Positions 59,529 through 64,000 of a stretch of DNA of 64,000 nt are shown here, piece by piece. Every line of letters begins with the position of its first letter. The stretch's first letter is position 1. Under the pieces are notes generated by a model. The model did not search any database and was not told where the DNA came from. It saw nothing but the letters and a program-made list of their open reading frames with translations. The DNA lies in the NCBI RefSeq assembly GCF_021155765.1, contig NC_060111.1, positions 3,219,997 to 3,283,996 of the forward strand. Reading direction: 5' to 3'. The position numbers and the translations under genes are program-made. Source of the DNA: Diprion similis. Its lineage: Eukaryota; Arthropoda; Insecta; Hymenoptera; Diprionidae.

Positions 59529-62500
59529 CTAGGACCAGCAGCAGAGAAATGACGATGAAAATCTGCAGTTTTTCGGCTGTAACTTTGCAGGTGTTGCTCG
59601 CAGCGTATCGGGACTGCGATTAATCGATTCCTCTCGCAAAATCACGTCGGAATAGTACCCTAAAGAATTAATTGCAGCACTTTTCAAAGTCGTCGAAATT
59701 TCCGCCAAAAATGCAAAGGGGTTAGCCTTGGATTTTTTTTGGCCGAAAAATCTTTTGTCTGGGAATCGATCCGTATGACGCTTTTTAGACTAATTCGACG
59801 CCCAGGAACTCAGAAAACACATGAAAAATAGCCTAGGACCAGCAGCAGAGAAATGACGATGAAAATCTGCAGTTTTTCGGCTGTAACTTTGCAGGTGTTG
59901 CTCGCAGCGTATCGGGACTGCGATTAATCGATTCCTCTCGCAAAATCACGTCGGAATAGTACCCTAAAGAATTGATTGCAGCACTTTTCAAAGTCGTCGA
60001 AATTTTCGCCAAAAATGCAAAGGGGTTAGCCTTGGATTTTTTTTGGCCGAAAAATCTTTTGTCTGGGAATCGATCCGTATGACGCTTTTTAGACTAATTC
60101 GACGCCCAGGAACTCAGAAAACACATGAAAAATAGCCTAGGACCAGCAGCAGAGAAATGACGATGAAAATCTGCAGTTTTTCGGCTGTAACTTTGCAGGT
60201 GTTGCTCGCAGCGTATCGGGACTGCGATTAATCGATTCCTCTCGCAAAATCACGTCGGAATAGTACCCTAAAGAAATAATTGCAGCACTTTTCGAAGTCG
60301 TCGAAATTTTCGCCAAAAATGCAAAGGGGTTAGCCTTGGATTTTTTTTGGCCGAAAAATCTTTTGTCTGGGAATCGATCCGTATGACGCTTTTTAGACTA
60401 ATTCGACGCCCAGGAACTCAGAAAACACATGAAAAATAGCCTAGGACCAGCAGCAGAGAAATGACGATGAAAATCTGCAGTTTTTCGGCTGTAACTTTGC
60501 AGGTGTTGCTCGCAGCGTATCGGGACTGCGATTAATCGATTCCTCTCGCAAAATCACGTCGGAATAGTACCCTAAAGAATTAATTGCAGCACTTTTCAAA
60601 GTCGTTGAAATTTTCGCCAAAAATGCAAAATGCCTTGGATTTTTTTGGGCCGAAAAATTTTTTGTCTGGGAATCGATCCGTATGACGCTTTTTAGACTAA
60701 TTCGACGCCCAGGAACCCAGAAAACACATGAAAAATAGCATAGGACCAGCAGCAGAGAAATGACGATGAAAATCTGCAGTTTTTCGGCTGTAACTTTGCA
60801 GGTGTTGCTCGCAGCGTATCGGGACTGCGATTAATCGATTCCTCTCGCAAAATCACGTCGGAATAGTACCCTAAAGAATTGATTGCAGCACTTTTCAAAG
60901 TCGTCGAAATTTTCGCCAAAAATGCAAAGGGGTTAGCCTTGGATTTTTTTTGGCCGAAAAATCTTTTGTCTGGGAATCGATCCGTATGACGCTTTCTAGA
61001 CTAATTCGACGCCCAGGAACTCAGAAAACACATGAAAAATAGCCTAGGACCAGCAGCAGAGAAATGACGATGAAAATCTGCAGTTTTTCGGCTGTAACTT
61101 TGCAGGTGTTGCTCGCAGCGTATCGGGACTGCGATTAATCGATTCCTCTCGCAAAATCACGTCGGAATAGTACCCTAAAGAATTGATTGCAGCACTTTTC
61201 AAAGTCGTCGAAATTTTCGCCAAAAATGCAAAGGGGTTAGCCTTGGATTTTTTTTGGCCGAAAAATCTTTTGTCTGGGAATCGATCCGTATGACGCTTTT
61301 TAGACTAATTCGACGCCCAGGAACTCAGAAAACACATGAAAAATAGCCTAGGACCAGCAGCAGAGAAATGACGATGAAAATCTGCAGTTTTTCGGCTGTA
61401 ACTTTGCAGGTGTTGCTCGCAGCGTATCGGGACTGCGATTAATCGATTCCTCTCGCAAAATCACGTCGGAATAGTACCCTAAAGAATTAATTGCAGCACT
61501 TTTCAAAGTCGTCGAAATTTTCGCCAAAAATGCAAAGGGGTTAGCCTTGGATTTTTTTTGGCCGAAAAATCTTTTGTCTGGTAATCGATCCGTATGACGC
61601 TTTTTAGACTAATTCGACGCCCAGGAACTCAGAAAACACATGAAAAATAGCCTAGGACCAGCAGCAGAGAAATGACGATGAAAATCTGCAGTTTTTCGGC
61701 TGTAACTTTGCAGGTGTTGCTCGCAGCGTATCGGGACTGCGATTAATCGATTCCTCTCGCAAAATCACGTCGGAATAGTACCCTAAAGAATTAATTGCAG
61801 CACTTTTCAAAGTCGTCGAAATTTTCGCCAAAAATGCAAAGGGGTTAGCCTTGGATTTTTTTTGGCCGAAAAATCTTTTGTCTGGGAATCGATCCGTATG
61901 ACGCTTTTTAGACTAATTCGACGCCCAGGAACTCAGAAAACACATGAAAAATAGCCTAGGACCAGCAGCAGAGAAATGACGATGAAAATCTGCAGTTTTT
62001 CGGCTGTAACTTTGCAGGTGTTGCTCGCAGCGTATCGGGACTGCGATTAATCGATTCCTCTCGCAAAATCACGTCGGAATAGTACCCTAAAGAATTAATT
62101 GCAGCACTCTTCAAAGTCGTTGAAATTTTCGCCAAAAATGCAAAGGGGTTAGCCTTGGATTTTTTTGGGCCGAAAAATTTTTTGGCTGGGAATCGATCCG
62201 TATGACGCTTTTTAGACTAATTCGACGCCCAGGAACCCAGAAAACACATGAAAAATAGCATAGGACCAGCAGCAGAGAAATGACGATGAAAATCTGCAGT
62301 TTTTCGGCTGTAACTTTGCAGGTGTTGCTCGCAGCGTATCGGGACTGCGATTGATCGATTCCTCTCGCAAAATCACGTCGGAATAGTACCCTAAAGAATT
62401 AATTGCAGCACTTTTCAAAGTCGTCGAAATTTTCGCCAAAAATGCAAAGGGGTTAGCCTTGGATTTTTTTTGGCCGAAAAATCTTTTGTCTGGGAATCGA

Positions 62501-62868
62501 TCCGTATGACGCTTTTCAGACTAATTCGACGCCCAGGAACTCAGAAAACACATGAAAAATAGCATAGGACCAGCAGCAGAGAAATGACGATGAAAATCTG
62601 CAGTTTTTCGGCTGTAACTTTGCAGGTGTTGCTCGCAGCGTATCGGGACTGCGATTAATCGATTCCTCTCGCAAAATCACGTCGGAATAGTACCCTAAAG
62701 AATTAATTGCAGCACTTTTCAAAGTCGTTGAAATTTTCGCCAAAAATGCAAAGGGGTTAGCCTTGGATTTTTTTTGGCCGAAAAATCTTTTGTCTGGGAA
62801 TCGATCCGTATGACGCTTTTTAGACTAATTTGACGCCCAGGAACTCAGAAAACACATGAAAAATAGCC

Positions 62869-64000
62869 TAGAACCAGCAGCAGAGAAATGACGATGAAAA
62901 TCTGCAGTTTTTCGGCTGTAACTTTGCAGGTGTTGCTCGCAGCGTATCGGGACTGCGATTAATCGATTCCTCTCGCAAAATCACGTCGGAATAGTACCCT
63001 AAAGAATTAATCGCAGCACTTTTCAAAGTCGTCGAAATTTTCGCCAAAAATGCAAAGGGGTTAGCCTTGGATTTTTTTTGGCCGAAAAATCTTTTGTCTG
63101 GGAATCGATCCGTATGACGCTTTTTGGACTAATTCGACGCCCAGGAACTCAGAAATCACATGAAAAATAGCATAGGACCAGCAGCAGAGAAATGACGATG
63201 AAAATCTGCAGTTTTTCGGCTGTAACTTTGCAGGTGTTGCTCGCAGCGTATCGGGACTGCGATTAATCGATTCCTCTCGCAAAATCACGTCGGAATAGTA
63301 CCCTAAAGAATTAATTGCAGCACTTTTCAAAGTCGTCGAAATTTTCGCCAAAAATGCAAAGGGGTTAGCCTTGGATTTTTTTTGGCCGAAAAATCTTTTG
63401 TCTGGGAATCGATCCGTATGACGCTTTTTAGACTAATTCGACGCCCAGGAACTCAGAAAACACATGAAAAATAGCCTAGGACCAGCAGCAGAGAAATGAC
63501 GATGAAAATCTGCAGTTTTTCGGCTGTAACTTTGCAGGTGTTGCTCGCAGCGTATCGGGACTGCGATTAATCGATTCCTCTCGCAAAATCACGTCGGAAT
63601 AGTACCCTAAAGAATTAATCGCAGCACTTTTCAAAGTCGTCGAAATTTTCGCCAAAAATGCAAAGGGGTTAGCCTTGGATTTTTTTTGGCCGAAAAATCT
63701 TTTGTCTGGGAATCGATCCGTATGACGCTTTTTGGACTAATTCGACGCCCAGGAACTCAGAAATCACATGAAAAATAGCATAGGACCAGCAGCAGAGAAA
63801 TGACGATGAAAATCTGCAGTTTTTCGGCTGTAACTTTGCAGGTGTTGCTCGCAGCGTATCGGGACTGCGATTAATCGATTCCTCTCGCAAAATCACGTCG
63901 GAATAGTACCCTAAAGAATTAATTGCAGCACTTTTCAAAGTCGTCGAAATTTTCGCCAAAAATGCAAAGGGGTTAGCCTTGGATTTTTTTTGGCCGAAAA
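62869..64000. repeat. Block with 608-bp dimeric repeat at the right edge
   Basis: Paired variants recur at exactly 608 bp: ATTAATCGCAGC (63007, 63615) and the linked set TTTTTGGACTAATTCG, CAGAAATCACATG, AATAGCATAGG (63121 on and 63729 on). The monomers between them lack these variants. Confidence 0.8.

Larger units (their letters stand above)
53890..64000. repeat. Satellite array, 304-bp monomer, about 32 clear copies
   Basis: Landmarks such as CTAGGACCAGCAGCAGAG recur at 54361, 54665, 54969, 55273 and on, at steps of 304 bp to the window edge. Most copies differ from one another by only a few bases. Each contains the palindrome CGATTAATCG and an inverted repeat GATTTTT...AAAAATC around TTGGCC. 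No transposase, reverse transcriptase or RNA-gene signature is present. This is tandem satellite DNA of the kind found in heterochromatin. The array continues past the right edge. Confidence 0.97.

Noticed and set aside
53890..64000. CENP-B box in the satellite monomer
   Set aside because: The nearest match around CGTATCGGGA lacks the correct spacing to a TTCG core on either strand.
53890..64000. CRISPR array reading of the tandem repeats
   Set aside because: The whole 304-bp unit is repeated with no unique spacers, and the context is eukaryotic.

Overview
The window looks like nuclear DNA of an insect. Its genes are split into short exons by GT-AG introns, the intergenic DNA is AT-leaning and rich in microsatellites, and one gene has a typical arthropod TATA plus TCAGT initiator. 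A hymenopteran fits the style, but that is inference. There is no operon, CRISPR array or prophage, and I found no convincing tRNA or rRNA gene.

Layout. Positions 1-13,900 hold almost no recognisable genes: a possible frameshifted coding remnant at the left edge, scattered microsatellites, a 21-base G run and one large foldback repeat (about 12.38-13.05 kb). At 13,900-14,749 (minus) is a two-exon gene for a 93-residue secreted helical protein, with promoter and polyadenylation signals visible. Positions 14.9-23.4 kb are non-coding and crowded with homopolymers and simple repeats. At 23,887-28,438 (plus) six exons join without frame loss into a 628-residue secreted, modular, cysteine-rich protein that I cannot assign to a family. 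Positions 28.4-33.7 kb are again non-coding except for a possible decayed coding stretch.

At 33,716-36,828 (minus) six exons encode a complete 470-residue PLP-dependent threonine ammonia-lyase/serine racemase-type enzyme with a C-terminal ACT domain. At 38,933-53,012 (minus) seven exons encode a kinesin-3-like motor with a very long, disordered 1,367-residue tail; the first motor exon is not in the window. Its introns hold several inverted-repeat elements (47.5, 50.3 and 52.0 kb) and a hairpin-rich GC patch (46.2-46.4 kb).

From about 53.9 kb to the right edge lies a satellite array with a 304-bp monomer (about 32 clear copies plus diverged copies at the edge). It is internally structured: a 912-bp trimeric higher-order repeat, then nearly uniform monomers with a 1,520-bp (five-unit) echo, then a 608-bp dimeric repeat. 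Because the kinesin needs an upstream exon that I cannot find, the array probably lies in the kinesin's first intron or directly before its 5' end.

The protein genes do not form an evident pathway. The most unusual items are the unassigned modular secreted protein, the layered satellite next to or inside a kinesin gene, and the foldback element 57 bp from the exon encoding the kinesin P-loop.
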